Assembly (NCBI RefSeq): GCF_024347075.1
Contig: NZ_AP024900.1
Coordinates: 620,001-684,000, forward strand
Direction of reading: 5' to 3'
DNA length: 64,000 nt
Source of the DNA: Vibrio rarus
GTDB taxonomy: Bacteria > Pseudomonadota > Gammaproteobacteria > Enterobacterales > Vibrionaceae
Part shown: positions 18,222-27,427 of the stretch, in pieces
Layout: every line of letters starts with the position of its first letter
Position numbering within the stretch: the first letter of the stretch is position 1
Program-made: the position numbers and the translations under genes
Notes under the pieces: model-generated
The model's input: only the letters and a program-made list of their open reading frames with translations
Databases searched by the model: none
What the model was told of the DNA's origin: nothing

Positions 18222-18671
18222 TTATTCATCTAACATTAACATCCTGATGGTAATTCCTAAGAGTTCGTCCGTGAGAGAGTAACTGGCGCCTGTTGAGTCG
18301 CTTACTAAGTCATACAAACGCTTGAGTCCAGCAGAAGCTTGAGCATTTTTTTTCTCTGTGGCGGTTGCGATTAATAACTCCATGACATACCTGAACTTCA
18401 TATCGCTCATTGCGGTAACCCAACTGGCTCTTAATTCCTCAGCAGAAGTGAAGTCCAACTTTTGTATCACCACTGGGAATATTTTGCCTTTAGTGGCAGC
18501 CATTGGCCCATTCGGATAGTAACTCTGTAACGTACTACGTTGAATCCCCAGCTTTTTTGCGATAGCGCCTAATGTGACGGCTAAGTGGCCTTCATTGAAG
18601 AATGTGTCGAGTATGACTGCGTCGTATCGCTCTTGGTTCGCAGCTCTCTGCTGTGCGGAAATTTTTGCCAT
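18222..18671 (-). CDS. TetR-like HTH transcriptional regulator
   Basis: A 149-residue protein with an N-terminal helix-turn-helix: after NQERYDAVILDTFFNEG comes VTLGAIAKKLGIQRSTLQSYYP, the recognition-helix pattern of TetR-type regulators. The C-terminal part is helical but shorter than the usual 190-200 residue TetR proteins, so the ligand domain is reduced or different. An AGGAG site precedes the ATG. It is divergent from dinB with about 160 bp between, so it could also read that region, but the SOS box there points to LexA for dinB. The ligand and targets are unknown. Confidence 0.65.
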   Translation of the reverse strand: MAKISAQQRAANQERYDAVILDTFFNEGHLAVTLGAIAKKLGIQRSTLQSYYPNGPMAATKGKIFPVVIQKLDFTSAEELRASWVTAMSDMKFRYVMELLIATATEKKNAQASAGLKRLYDLVSDSTGASYSLTDELLGITIRMLMLDE

Positions 18672-18767
18672 GTTGGCTCCTGTTCTCTTTTAAGTGGCAT
18701 ATCATATCATTGCGTCATCTGTACGCAAAACCGTTGCAATTGACGAGGCTGTTTGCTTGGATATAAT

Positions 18768-18787
18768 TACTGGGTATATAAACAGTA
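18768..18787 (+). promoter_or_regulatory. LexA (SOS) operator upstream of dinB
   Basis: TACTGGGTATATAAACAGTA matches the gammaproteobacterial SOS box (TACTG-N10-CAGTA with AT-rich centre) in both half-sites. It lies 45 bp before the dinB start, where LexA represses the known dinB promoters. Confidence 0.88.
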
Positions 18788-18832
18788 ATTTGTGAGCGGC
18801 AACATGTCTTTATTACATATCTGGGTGCAACT

Positions 18833-19915
18833 ATGGGTGATGTAACCGCAGTACAGAAAATCATTCATGTGGATATGGACTGTTTCTTTGCCGCTGTGGA
18901 AATGCGCGATTTCCCTCAATATCAAGGTCGTCCTTTAGCGGTGGGAGGAAAAGAGCGGCAGCGCGGTGTACTGAGTACCTGTAATTATGAAGCTCGTAAA
19001 TTTGGTATTCACTCAGCCATGGCCACTGCACAGGCGATGAAACTCTGTCCTCAGTTGTTGGTTGTGCCGGGAAGAATGCAGGTCTATAAGGAAGTCTCGG
19101 CTAAAATTAGAGCCATTTTCAAGCGTTACACCTCAATAATAGAACCCCTTTCATTAGATGAAGCGTACCTTGATGTTACAGATAGCCCACTGTGCAATGG
19201 CTCTGCAACGTTAATCGCTCAATCCATACGTCGTGATATTCAATCTGAACTTAGGCTTACTGCATCGGCAGGTGTTGCACCGCTTAAATTTTTGGCAAAG
19301 GTTGCTTCTGATATCAACAAACCGAACGGACAATACGTTATCCCACCCCATCAAGTGCAAGACTTTATAGACAGTATGCCATTACAAAAAATACCTGGCG
19401 TGGGTAAGGTGGCATTAACAAAACTGCATCGAACCGGGTTATATGTAGGAGAAGATGTACGTAAGGCCGATTACAGAGAACTGTTAATACGTCACGGGCG
19501 CTTAGGGGCGTCATTGTGGCAACGCTGTCATGGAATGGACAAGCGAAACGTACAGGTATCACGAGAAAGAAAGTCTGTTGGTGTGGAGCGAACGTTTAAC
19601 CAAAATATACATTCCCTAGAGCAGTGCTGGGAGGTGATAGAGCAGCGTCTCTTTCCTGAGTTACTGCACAGAATGAATAAATTGAACAGTAAAGGTCAGC
19701 GGGCGATTATCAAGCAAGGCATCAAAGTGAAGTTTGCCGATTTTCAAGTGACGACCATTGAGACAGGATCTTGCGCCTTAAATTTAGCCGCGTTTTATCC
19801 CTTGTTAGAAGACATTTTAAAACGCCAGCAACAGCGAGAGATACGTTTACTGGGGCTGAATGTTATGTTGCAACCTGAAGCTCAAGCCAAACAGTTAAGT
19901 TTATTGGAGAGATAA
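18833..19915 (+). CDS. dinB: DNA polymerase IV
   Basis: A 360-residue Y-family translesion polymerase. Conserved catalytic motifs are visible: IIHVDMDCFFAAVEMRD near the start (first metal-binding Asp and steric-gate Phe region), SLDEAYLDVT (second acidic pair), and the helix-hairpin-helix IPGVGKVALTKL. The C-terminal little-finger domain ends with QLSLLER, which resembles a beta-clamp-binding motif (QL-S-L). It copies past N2-dG adducts during SOS. A LexA box precedes it. The frame starts at 18833; a slightly later start is possible because the conserved region begins at residue 8. Confidence 0.95.
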   Translation: MGDVTAVQKIIHVDMDCFFAAVEMRDFPQYQGRPLAVGGKERQRGVLSTCNYEARKFGIHSAMATAQAMKLCPQLLVVPGRMQVYKEVSAKIRAIFKRYTSIIEPLSLDEAYLDVTDSPLCNGSATLIAQSIRRDIQSELRLTASAGVAPLKFLAKVASDINKPNGQYVIPPHQVQDFIDSMPLQKIPGVGKVALTKLHRTGLYVGEDVRKADYRELLIRHGRLGASLWQRCHGMDKRNVQVSRERKSVGVERTFNQNIHSLEQCWEVIEQRLFPELLHRMNKLNSKGQRAIIKQGIKVKFADFQVTTIETGSCALNLAAFYPLLEDILKRQQQREIRLLGLNVMLQPEAQAKQLSLLER

Positions 19916-19980
19916 GCAGTTTGGAGAAGTAAGCAATAGGCGTTACAGTAACCTCAACATCAGCTTACAAGGATATTTTA

Positions 19981-20754
19981 ATGTTTAAGCGTTTTATCTA
20001 TGGCTTATTAACAGCTTCTCTTTTTATGACGTCTCTGTCTCAAGCACACGTTATCGGTGGGTATAAAGCATGTAAAGTTGATTTACACCATGAGTTACAT
20101 TTAGATGGGCAAGGGGTTCAAATCATCGATGCCGAAGGGCGTAAAGCGATCATAGACGCCAAAAAAGGGTTAGTAATAGAAGATAAACCCATTCATTTAA
20201 GCGCCCATCAACAACAGTTACTGCAACAGTATCGTCAACACTTAAACAGCGCTATCCCTAAGGTGAAAGAGGTCGGGCAATCTGGTGTCGCATTGGCTAA
20301 TGAAGTGATTGATGAGGTGTCTACTAAGTTTAATAACACCCATGCCTTTGACAACGTGCGTCAATCAGTTAGCGACTTTTATAACAAGCTAGAACAGCGT
20401 TATCATCATAATGGTGAGTGGGTGTTTAAGCCTAAGGCATTAAGCGCTATGCACGATAATTGGCAGAAAGATTTTGCGGATGCCAAAAGGGTGTTTAACG
20501 CCGAGTTTTTCGCTAGTGCTTTCACTTTGTTACAACAAAAGATGTCGACTGATGAAGGCATTAATTTTACGGAATTACAAAAGCAATTGGCTGAATTGAA
20601 GGGGACAGTGCGACAAAAACTAAAGTCTCATTCAGCTGAAATCACTAAAAAAGCACAAGGTTACTGTGATGATATGGATAAATTAGCTAAAGAAGAGCGA
20701 TCTTTGGTTGAAACTATCCCAGAATTACAGAATTATCAGCTGTTTAATATCTAA
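19981..20754 (+). CDS. YggN-like periplasmic protein (DUF2884)
   Basis: A 257-residue exported protein with a signal peptide ending at SQAHV (about 22 residues). The remainder matches the DUF2884/YggN family: an N-terminal beta segment (CKVDLHHELHLDGQGVQIID) and long amphipathic helices with predicted coiled-coil character (HQQQLLQQYRQHL, LQKQLAELKGTVRQKL). No catalytic motif is seen, and the family function is unknown. It is 65 bp downstream of dinB in the same direction and could be read with it. Confidence 0.75.
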   Translation: MFKRFIYGLLTASLFMTSLSQAHVIGGYKACKVDLHHELHLDGQGVQIIDAEGRKAIIDAKKGLVIEDKPIHLSAHQQQLLQQYRQHLNSAIPKVKEVGQSGVALANEVIDEVSTKFNNTHAFDNVRQSVSDFYNKLEQRYHHNGEWVFKPKALSAMHDNWQKDFADAKRVFNAEFFASAFTLLQQKMSTDEGINFTELQKQLAELKGTVRQKLKSHSAEITKKAQGYCDDMDKLAKEERSLVETIPELQNYQLFNI

Positions 20755-21038
20755 ATGTTTGTAGCGTGGTTTCAGTGGCTTGAGATATTCCGCTTCAATG
20801 ACACGGAAAATATCTAAAATTAACCACAGAAAAACGTTTACAAAGCCATAAACTTCTGTAGCATATGAATCGCTTCGTAAGGCAAAGTTATTAGATAAAA
20901 GTAAGCAAAAGCAAGTTTCAAATTTTATTGTAAAAAGTAAAGTAGTGTTTTCTGTTTTTCCCTTAACTTAATAACTAAAGCTTACGGACGTGTCGCATAA
21001 GCGACGAATAATTAATCTTAAATACTAAGGGACATCAC
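20755..21038 (+). promoter_or_regulatory. Promoter and long 5' leader of the cold-shock gene
   Basis: This 284-bp region has no reading frame. It precedes a cspA-type gene, whose transcripts usually carry a long, temperature-responsive leader. A GTCGC-ATAA-GCGAC hairpin lies at 20994-21007, just before the ribosome site (AAGGGA). The promoter itself was not pinned down. Confidence 0.5.
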
Positions 21039-21248
21039 ATGTCAAAGACTACTGGTACAGTAAAATGGTTTAACGAAGAAAAAGGTTTCGGTTTCATTTC
21101 TCAAGACAACGGCGGTGCTGACGTATTCGTTCACTTCCGTGCAATCGTTTCTGACGGCTTCAAAACTCTTGCTGAAGGCCAAAAAGTATCTTTCGAAGTT
21201 GAACAAGGTCAAAAAGGCCCTCAAGCTTCTAACGTTACTGTAATCTAA
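21039..21248 (+). CDS. Cold-shock protein, CspA family
   Basis: A 69-residue single cold-shock domain. Both nucleic-acid-binding motifs are intact: RNP1 (KGFGFI) and RNP2 (VFVHF). Such proteins bind single-stranded RNA and DNA and melt secondary structure at low temperature. The length and the [19 protein letters not shown] start match CspA/CspE-type proteins, but which paralogue it is cannot be told from sequence alone. It is monocistronic, with a long leader and its own terminator. Confidence 0.95.
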   Translation: MSKTTGTVKWFNEEKGFGFISQDNGGADVFVHFRAIVSDGFKTLAEGQKVSFEVEQGQKGPQASNVTVI

Positions 21249-21273
21249 CTTAAAGTTTAGATTTAAAGTTTCT

Positions 21274-21302
21274 AAAAGCTCGCTGTTTCAGCGGGCTTTT
21301 TT
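21274..21302 (+). terminator. Terminator after the cold-shock gene
   Basis: AAAAGCTCGCTG (21274-21285) pairs with CAGCGGGCTTTT (21289-21300) with one wobble pair, a 3-base loop and a T-run. Confidence 0.9.
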
Positions 21303-21407
21303 GTTGCCTGCTCTATAGTAAAGTGGTTCCTCTTGCCTGTTAAGCGATGGTCATTCATAGCAAAGGCAACGCTTTATCAGCGCTACCTCATCCCGCACTA
21401 TCTCTTG

Positions 21408-21599
21408 TTAGCGAAATTGCTTCGCACCTTCTAACCAGTCAAACCCGGCCAAAGAGAGTTTGTTACATAGCGCCTCTTTATCAATGTCATAATACTTTAC
21501 GAGTTCATCTAAGTTGCCATTGAAGTCATCGCGTAACTTCATATTAATGATACTCATCAACATAACCGCATCCATAGATTCAAAGTTAGCTAAGTTCAT
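21408..21599 (-). CDS. DUF4250 family protein
   Basis: A 63-residue cytoplasmic protein with the DUF4250 pattern (MDAVMLMSIINMKLRDDF, then a short helix pair with DIDKEALCNKL). Its function is unknown. It starts 3 bp after the yaeP stop, so the two small genes form an operon. Confidence 0.75.
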   Translation of the reverse strand: MNLANFESMDAVMLMSIINMKLRDDFNGNLDELVKYYDIDKEALCNKLSLAGFDWLEGAKQFR

Positions 21600-21602
21600 G
21601 AT

Positions 21603-21806
21603 TTAGTCCTCAAAGTCTGAAATAAGTAGGTTGGCTGCGGCAAAGGCAGCACGCTCGCGTGTCTCTTTTGGTAAATGAGTATCCGCAGCAATATCATTTA
21701 ATGTTTTAAGGGCACAGGTGATGGCCTGTGGAATATAGCCTTGGTCGCCACTGCCAATCTGGGCGTACAGTTCACGGATTAGCTCACAGCAGTCATAGAT
21801 CTTCAT
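21603..21806 (-). CDS. yaeP: YaeP family protein (UPF0253)
   Basis: A 67-residue helical cytoplasmic protein of the YaeP family, known from its conserved length and segments ([22 protein letters not shown]). The ATG at 21806 is used because GGAG lies 5 bases before it; the frame runs four codons further upstream without a ribosome site. Its function is unknown. In E. coli yaeP is also near proS, which supports the call. Confidence 0.82.
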   Translation of the reverse strand: MKIYDCCELIRELYAQIGSGDQGYIPQAITCALKTLNDIAADTHLPKETRERAAFAAANLLISDFED

Positions 21807-21891
21807 GGTGTTCTCCAAAAATGAATAAGGCAGCCTAAGCTGCCTTTATTAGAATGTATTGCCTCTTAGTAAGGAAAGCGTAAGGCTTATC

Positions 21892-23607
21892 TTATTTAAG
21901 CAACTGTTGGATATGGGGAACAATGTTTTCCATAGCCACAGGCACTTTCTCACCATCACGACGATTCTTGTATTCGAAGTGACCGTTGTCCATGCTGCGG
22001 TCGCCGACCACAACAGTATGCGGGATACCAATAAGTTCGATGTCTTTAAACATTACCCCTGGGCGCTCTTTACGGTCATCAAACAATACTTCAATGCCTT
22101 GTGCGGTAAGATCGGCGTACAGTTTTTCTGCCGCTTCTTTTACGCGCTCAGATTTATGCATATTCATTGGCACGATAGCCACTTGGAATGGAGCAATCGC
22201 TGCTGGCCAGATAATACCGTTATCATCGTGGTTTTGCTCAATAGCGGAAGCAACCACACGAGACACACCAATACCATAACAACCCATTTCTAGGATGGCA
22301 CTCTTACCGTCAGGACCTAATACGCTACAGTTCATTTTCTCTGAATAGTTAGTACCTAATTGGAAAATATGCCCAACTTCGATACCACGTTTAAGTTGAA
22401 TGACACCTTGACCGCATGGGCTTGGATCCCCTTCAACTACGTTACGTAGATCTTCAACTTGGCCTAACTCCACGTCACGTCCCCAGTTAATACCGAAAAA
22501 GTGTTTATGGTCAATGTTCGCACCGGCACTAAAGTCACTGATTACCGCAGCACTGCGATCAACAATAAACGGCAGTTGTAGGTTAACAGGACCAAGTGAG
22601 CCAGGACCTGCGCCAATAATGGCGCGGATTTGCTCATCGCTTGCCATCTCAAGAGGCGTGGCTACTTGAGGAAGGTTTTCCGCTTTCACTTCGTTCAATT
22701 CGTGATCGCCACGGATGATCAAACCAATGATCTCAGCGTCAACCTCATCAGAGGCTTTAACAAACAGGGTTTTTACTGTTTTCTCAATAGGTAGCTCAAA
22801 TTGTTCAACAAGCTCTGCAATTGTTTTTGCGTTTGGCGTGTCGACTTCAGTCATCTCTTGAGTTGCAGCAGGCGTTGCTTCTGTTGGGGCTAACGCTTCT
22901 GCTTTTTCGATGTTTGCCGCATAATCCGATACGCTAGAGAAGGCGATGAGGTCTTCACCACTTTCGGCCAGTACATGGAACTCGTGTGAACCACTACCAC
23001 CAATGGCACCGGTATCGGCAAGAACTGGACGATAATCCAGACCCATGCGATCGAATGCTTTACAGTATGCGTCATGCATAGCGGCATAAGATTCTTTTAG
23101 ACCCGCTTTATCAATATCAAAGCTGTAAGCATCCATCATGCAAAATTCACGAGCACGCATTACACCGAAGCGTGGACGGCGTTCATCGCGGAATTTAGTT
23201 TGGATTTGATACAGGTTAATAGGAAGCTGTTTGTAAGAGCTAACTTCGTTGCGAACTAAGCTAGTAATAACTTCTTCTGCTGTAGGACTAAGAACAAATG
23301 GACGGCTATGACGGTCAGTAAAGCGCAGTAGTTCTGCCCCCATTTTTTCTGAACGGCCAGTTTCTTCCCAAAGTTCAAAGGGTTGCACAACGGGCATTAA
23401 TGTTTCGACAGCGCCAGCACTGTTGATTTCTTCACGAACAATATTTTCCACTTTACGCAATACGCGTAAACCTGTGGGCAACCAAGTGTAAAGGCCTGAG
23501 GCTAGTTTACGAATCATACCTGCACGAAGCATTAACTGATGGCTAACTACTTCTGCATCGTTCGGCGTTTCTTTTAAAGTAGAAACTAGGTATTTACTGG
23601 TACGCAT
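21892..23607 (-). CDS. proS: Prolyl-tRNA synthetase
   Basis: A 571-residue class II aminoacyl-tRNA synthetase of the bacterial type that charges tRNA-Pro. Motif 2 ([23 protein letters not shown] region) and motif 3 (GCYGIGVSR) are present, with the YbaK-like editing domain inserted between them (about residues 230-390), which removes mischarged Ala-tRNA-Pro. The C-terminal anticodon-binding domain contains [21 protein letters not shown]. The length equals that of E. coli ProS (572 aa). It is followed in the same direction by yaeP and DUF4250. Confidence 0.97.
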   Translation of the reverse strand: MRTSKYLVSTLKETPNDAEVVSHQLMLRAGMIRKLASGLYTWLPTGLRVLRKVENIVREEINSAGAVETLMPVVQPFELWEETGRSEKMGAELLRFTDRHSRPFVLSPTAEEVITSLVRNEVSSYKQLPINLYQIQTKFRDERRPRFGVMRAREFCMMDAYSFDIDKAGLKESYAAMHDAYCKAFDRMGLDYRPVLADTGAIGGSGSHEFHVLAESGEDLIAFSSVSDYAANIEKAEALAPTEATPAATQEMTEVDTPNAKTIAELVEQFELPIEKTVKTLFVKASDEVDAEIIGLIIRGDHELNEVKAENLPQVATPLEMASDEQIRAIIGAGPGSLGPVNLQLPFIVDRSAAVISDFSAGANIDHKHFFGINWGRDVELGQVEDLRNVVEGDPSPCGQGVIQLKRGIEVGHIFQLGTNYSEKMNCSVLGPDGKSAILEMGCYGIGVSRVVASAIEQNHDDNGIIWPAAIAPFQVAIVPMNMHKSERVKEAAEKLYADLTAQGIEVLFDDRKERPGVMFKDIELIGIPHTVVVGDRSMDNGHFEYKNRRDGEKVPVAMENIVPHIQQLLK

Positions 23608-23689
23608 TGATGCTTTCCGTTGTAGATGTTTAGAAAAGTTAGAGTGTAAGAACCCTAAAAACAGCCTTATATAATAGCAGTCAATTGAC

Positions 23690-24388
23690 TTACGCTAAAG
23701 GGGCAATATTGAGCACATGGATACCTTTATCATCGGCACAAAAGCTGACGTTCCAATCAAATAGACTGGCTGCATAGACTTTGCTGTCGGTCTTTCCTTT
23801 TTTATACGCAGGACGAGGGTCTTGGGACAAAATCTCGCTTAGCGCTTGTTTGCGGTAGCTATGGTCAGGGTGCTTATTTAAAACAGAATTGGCCTCTGCT
23901 GTAAAATGCACCGGCATAGAGATGGGAGCGCTATCAGCATACCCTCCCTGTGCCTCGGCAATGCTGTCGGAGTAGGGGATATAGGGTTTGATATCAATGA
24001 TCGGAGTACCGTCAACCAGATCAACATTGCCAAGTTTAATAATCACTTGTCCTTGCTTTTGTTCAACCCCTAATAACTTCACCGCAGACATACCTATGCC
24101 ATTAGGTCTAAATGTGGAGCGACTGGCAAATACTCCCACTCTTTCATTGCCCCCAAGGCGAGGAGGGCGCACGGTAGGCTTCCAGCCTGCTTGTAAATTT
24201 TGGTCAAACAGAAAGAGAAGCCATAAGTGGGAAAACTGCTCTAATTCACGCACTGCCGCTTCGGTGTTCGCCGCTCCGCTTAAATGCAATTCAGTGATAA
24301 CACTGGGCGCTAAACTAGGTTGTCTTGGGATAGCGAACTTTTCTTTATAGGGGGTATGGATGGTACCTACAGGGGAAATAGTGTGCAT
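23690..24388 (-). CDS. trmO: tRNA (t6A37-N6)-methyltransferase TrmO
   Basis: TrmO (formerly TsaA/YaeB) methylates t6A37 to m6t6A in tRNA-Thr. The protein has the TsaA beta-barrel signature ([50 protein letters not shown]) and the family's C-terminal region. The ATG at 24388 has a GAGGAG ribosome site 8 bases upstream and starts at the conserved residues, giving 232 residues; the frame is open 21 codons further. The gene order trmO-proS is as in E. coli. Confidence 0.9.
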   Translation of the reverse strand: MHTISPVGTIHTPYKEKFAIPRQPSLAPSVITELHLSGAANTEAAVRELEQFSHLWLLFLFDQNLQAGWKPTVRPPRLGGNERVGVFASRSTFRPNGIGMSAVKLLGVEQKQGQVIIKLGNVDLVDGTPIIDIKPYIPYSDSIAEAQGGYADSAPISMPVHFTAEANSVLNKHPDHSYRKQALSEILSQDPRPAYKKGKTDSKVYAASLFDWNVSFCADDKGIHVLNIAPLA

Positions 24389-24674
24389 TACTTGAGGCTC
24401 CTCATAGATTTTTCTGGCTCGAAATAAAGGGAGTTTGCCTCTAAGTATCACTTACTTACAAATGTTGATAACAGGTTTTGTTGCTATTTGTAAGTGCGAC
24501 AGGTTATCCCTTACCCTTTATTCTACCTAAGTTTTTTGGTTAATTTCCTTTTAAAACTGCTCTTTTTACGCCTTTTTTACCTCATTTTGCTCCTACCTGC
24601 CTATTTGGGCTACTTTTCAATTCTTGAGCTGTGGGGTATGTTGCCGGCACCTTTTTGCTGCGTTAAGGACACAA

Positions 24675-24836
24675 TGCCGATGGTAATAAATAACGGATTC
24701 AGCCTAGCGGTTTGAACACTTGATAACCAGGTTGAAGTTTTTGAATGTAGAACGATTACAGGTCAAAACTATCCCCGAGTTTTCCAGTGTTTTTCCTAAG
24801 CTATTTCGTAAACATGATCTTCCTATTATCGGTATA
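24675..24836. repeat. Dispersed imperfect palindrome, copy C (diverged)
   Basis: About 162 bp between trmO and the AbgT gene. AATAAATAACGG, TTTGAACACTTGATAACC, TTGAATGTAGAACGATTAC, CCTAAGCTATTTC and TATCGGTATAA align in order with the reverse complement of copy A, with many substitutions. Two spurious short frames cross it. The rest of the 24389-24898 gap shows nothing else that can be supported apart from the abgT ribosome site. Confidence 0.65.
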
Positions 24837-24898
24837 ACGTACCCCAACATTGAGTTGTGGAGCAAAAAGAGAGATACAATAATTAAAGGAGAACTCAG

Positions 24899-26488
24899 AT
24901 GAGCACGTCTGCTTCACAAGCACAGCAACCCCCAAAGAAACCGTTATTCACCCGATTTTTGGATAGCGTTGAATATTTAGGCAATTTATTACCACACCCC
25001 ATCACTTTATTTGCCATTTTTTGTATAGCAATTTTAGTGATGTCCGGCATTGCAGGGTATTTTGATGTATCGGTGATTGACCCTCGCCCAGAAGGTGCTC
25101 CCGGTCGTAGCGCAGATGGCGTAATTCAAGTAGTTAGTTTATTAAATGGCGATGGCTTACGCTTAATCGTGACTAATTTAGTGACGAATTTTACGGGATT
25201 TGCCCCATTAGGCACAGTGCTAGTGGCGATGCTTGGTGTGGCCATTGCAGAACACTCTGGCATGTTGTCAGCAGCCATGCGTGGCTTAGTTATGAATGCT
25301 TCGCAACGTATGGTGACAATTACCGTTGTATTCGCCGGTATTATTTCTAATACGGCGTCAGAGCTTGGCTACGTGGTACTTATCCCTCTTGCTGCTATGT
25401 TGTTCCACTCTTTAGGTCGCCATCCATTAGCGGGTTTAGCTGCCGCCTTTGCCGGTGTGTCAGGTGGTTACTCGGCTAACCTTCTCATCGGTACGGTTGA
25501 TCCATTGCTTTCGGGTATTACAGAAACAGCGGCCCAGATGATCGATCCTACTTATTCAGTAGGCCCTGAATCAAACTGGTACTTTATGTTTGTTTCCACT
25601 TTCTTTATTTCCATCACTGGTGCATTTGTAACGGAAAAAATTGTTGAGCCAAAGCTGGGTAAATACAATGCAGAGCAGGCAGGGGAAGATTTATCGAATG
25701 ACAGCATGGGGGCACTTAAGGCCGAAGAAAAACGGGCTTTGAAGTTCGCAGGTTTTGCTGTAGTGGCGGTGAGTGCCATGCTAGCGTTGACCGTTGTTCC
25801 TGAGTGGGGTCCGTTGCGCCACCCAGAAACAGGGCTTGTCGCCGGCTCCCCGTTTTTGAAAAGTATTGTCGCTTTTATCTTTATTTTCTTTGCGATTCCC
25901 GGCTTTGTGTATGGTCGAGTCGTTGGCACTATGAAAACAGATCGTGATGTTATTGATGCCATGGCGAAGTCCATGTCTTCGATGGGGTTGTACATCGTAT
26001 TGGTCTTTTTTGCAGCTCAGTTTGTGGCGTTCTTTTCTTGGACTAATTTTGGTCAAGTATTTGCTGTAGCGGGCGCGGACTTTTTACAAACGATTGGTCT
26101 TACCGGACCTATGCTGTTCTTTGCCTTTATCGTTATGTGTGGCTTCATTAACTTGATGATTGGCTCGGCTTCAGCGCAGTGGGCAGTGACGGCACCTATT
26201 TTTGTGCCTATGTTGATGCTGGTGGGGTACGCTCCTGAGACGATTCAAGCCGCGTATCGTATTGGTGATTCTACCACCAATATTATTACGCCAATGATGA
26301 GTTATTTTGGTTTGATTCTAGCGGTAGCGACTCGCTACATGAAGAACTTAGGTATAGGTACATTGGTTGCGACCATGCTTCCGTACTCGATCTGCTTCTT
26401 GTTTGGTTGGTCACTACTGTTTTATATGTGGGTATTTGTGTTTGGATTACCTGTAGGTCCAGGAGCTGCAACCTTTTACACCCCATAA
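24899..26488 (+). CDS. AbgT-family transporter (p-aminobenzoyl-glutamate type)
   Basis: A 529-residue inner-membrane protein with about 11-13 hydrophobic segments. It has the AbgT family hallmarks: LLPHPITLFAIFC near the N-terminus, the NFTGFAPLGTVLVAMLGVAIAEHSG segment, ELGYVVLIPLAAMLF, GGYSANLLIGTVDPLLSG and the hairpin IGDSTTNIITPMMSYFG. Family members import p-aminobenzoyl-glutamate or export sulfonamides using a cation gradient. No abgA/abgB peptidase genes are next to it, so a role as exporter or general salvage transporter is open. AAAGGAGAA provides a strong ribosome site. Confidence 0.88.
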   Translation: MSTSASQAQQPPKKPLFTRFLDSVEYLGNLLPHPITLFAIFCIAILVMSGIAGYFDVSVIDPRPEGAPGRSADGVIQVVSLLNGDGLRLIVTNLVTNFTGFAPLGTVLVAMLGVAIAEHSGMLSAAMRGLVMNASQRMVTITVVFAGIISNTASELGYVVLIPLAAMLFHSLGRHPLAGLAAAFAGVSGGYSANLLIGTVDPLLSGITETAAQMIDPTYSVGPESNWYFMFVSTFFISITGAFVTEKIVEPKLGKYNAEQAGEDLSNDSMGALKAEEKRALKFAGFAVVAVSAMLALTVVPEWGPLRHPETGLVAGSPFLKSIVAFIFIFFAIPGFVYGRVVGTMKTDRDVIDAMAKSMSSMGLYIVLVFFAAQFVAFFSWTNFGQVFAVAGADFLQTIGLTGPMLFFAFIVMCGFINLMIGSASAQWAVTAPIFVPMLMLVGYAPETIQAAYRIGDSTTNIITPMMSYFGLILAVATRYMKNLGIGTLVATMLPYSICFLFGWSLLFYMWVFVFGLPVGPGAATFYTP

Positions 26489-26510
26489 ATAAATTAAGCG
26501 CGTAGAAATG

Positions 26511-26540
26511 AAAAATGGTCAGCAATTGCTGACCATTTTT
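26511..26540 (+). terminator. Terminator after the AbgT gene
   Basis: AAAAATGGTCAGC (26511-26523) pairs perfectly with GCTGACCATTTTT (26528-26540) around an AATT loop. It can work in both directions. Confidence 0.9.
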
Positions 26541-26723
26541 ACAGGAGTTTTGCAAAGCGCGACTGCCAACATTCCATATTGATTCCTTGTCACGTCAATG
26601 CCCAAGTAGCATAAACCACTGTGGGTATATCTGTATGGATTGCAAGATTAGATTTGATTACTGATATTAAACAAGTGGCAATGAGGCGCAGGGAAGGTGT
26701 CACGATGACAACGGCAGAGATGA

Positions 26724-26755
26724 AAAAAGCGCTATTGAACACAATAGCGCTTTTT
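26724..26755. terminator. Bidirectional terminator used as group II intron target
   Basis: AAAAAGCGCTATTG (26724-26737) pairs perfectly with CAATAGCGCTTTTT (26742-26755) around a 4-base loop. It most likely ended metQ on the minus strand before the intron separated them. The intron begins 5 bp after the right arm. Confidence 0.85.
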
Positions 26756-26759
26756 GTTT

Positions 26760-27396
26760 GTGCGCCGAGCATGGTGTCAACCTAGGAGGTGAAAGTCCTC
26801 TACGTGCCTTGTCGAGCAGGAAGCGTTAGCCTATGCAAGGGTGTCCATCGTGAGGTGGAATCTGAAGGAAGCAAATGGCAAAACATAGCTTTGACGAACA
26901 GAAATCTGATAGTAGGCATAATCAACTTGGGTAACCTAGCAATATATAGATTAGCCCGAAGTCTCGAACAGAAGTGTGATTATGTAAATCAGGCAGAGCT
27001 ATGGGAAAGGGTGGCATCTTACCTCGGGAGGTCTTGTCAATTGTCTGAGAGACTAGGCTAGCAGTGATGCTAGACGAAGATTGATAAGAAGTCAGCAGAG
27101 GGCATAGTACCCACAGTGTGGGGAAGGCCTGAACCAAGGTATTAAGCCTACAGTTCACAGATTCTCAGTGTGTATGGAGTCTCAGTCAAAGTAGAAACCC
27201 TACAACTACGTTAGGAATGATGGTGAAGTCGGAAACGGATCTGTCACTAGCGAAGAGAGACAAGCCACATTGGCGTTGAAGTTAAATAGTAGATTTAAGC
27301 TAACGGAAGTTAGCCTACCTTGGAACCGCCGTATGCGACCCACGCTTGTACGGTGGTGTGAGAGGACGGAGGCCGTGAGGCCTCCTCCTACTCGAT
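26760..27396 (+). mobile_element. Group II intron lacking a reverse transcriptase ORF (637 bp)
   Basis: The 5' end GTGCGCC fits the group II consensus GUGYG, and the following segments (CCTAGGAGGTGAAAGTCCTC, AGGAAGCGTTAGCC, GGTGGAATCTGAAGGAAGC) are domain I sequences known from bacterial group II introns. Domain V is recognisable at 27325-27357 (ACCGCCGTA paired with TACGGTGGT plus inner GCG/CGC). Domain VI is the hairpin GGAGGCC-GTGA-GGCCTCC (27368-27385) with a candidate branch-point A near 27390, and the element ends in CGAT, fitting the AY rule. Full introns of this type are about 2 kb or more because domain IV encodes a maturase; here that part is missing. It lies antisense to metQ, between metQ and its terminator. 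Confidence 0.85.
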
Positions 27397-27427
27397 TTAG
27401 TGTGACTAGCTTGTCATTAAAGGGGGA

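Noticed and set aside
24494..24902. Two short frames between trmO and the AbgT gene
   Set aside because: They lie in or next to repeat copy C, have no ribosome sites and show no conserved protein pattern.
26789..27061. 90-codon open frame inside the group II intron
   Set aside because: It crosses structured domain I sequence of the intron and shows no reverse transcriptase or maturase motif.
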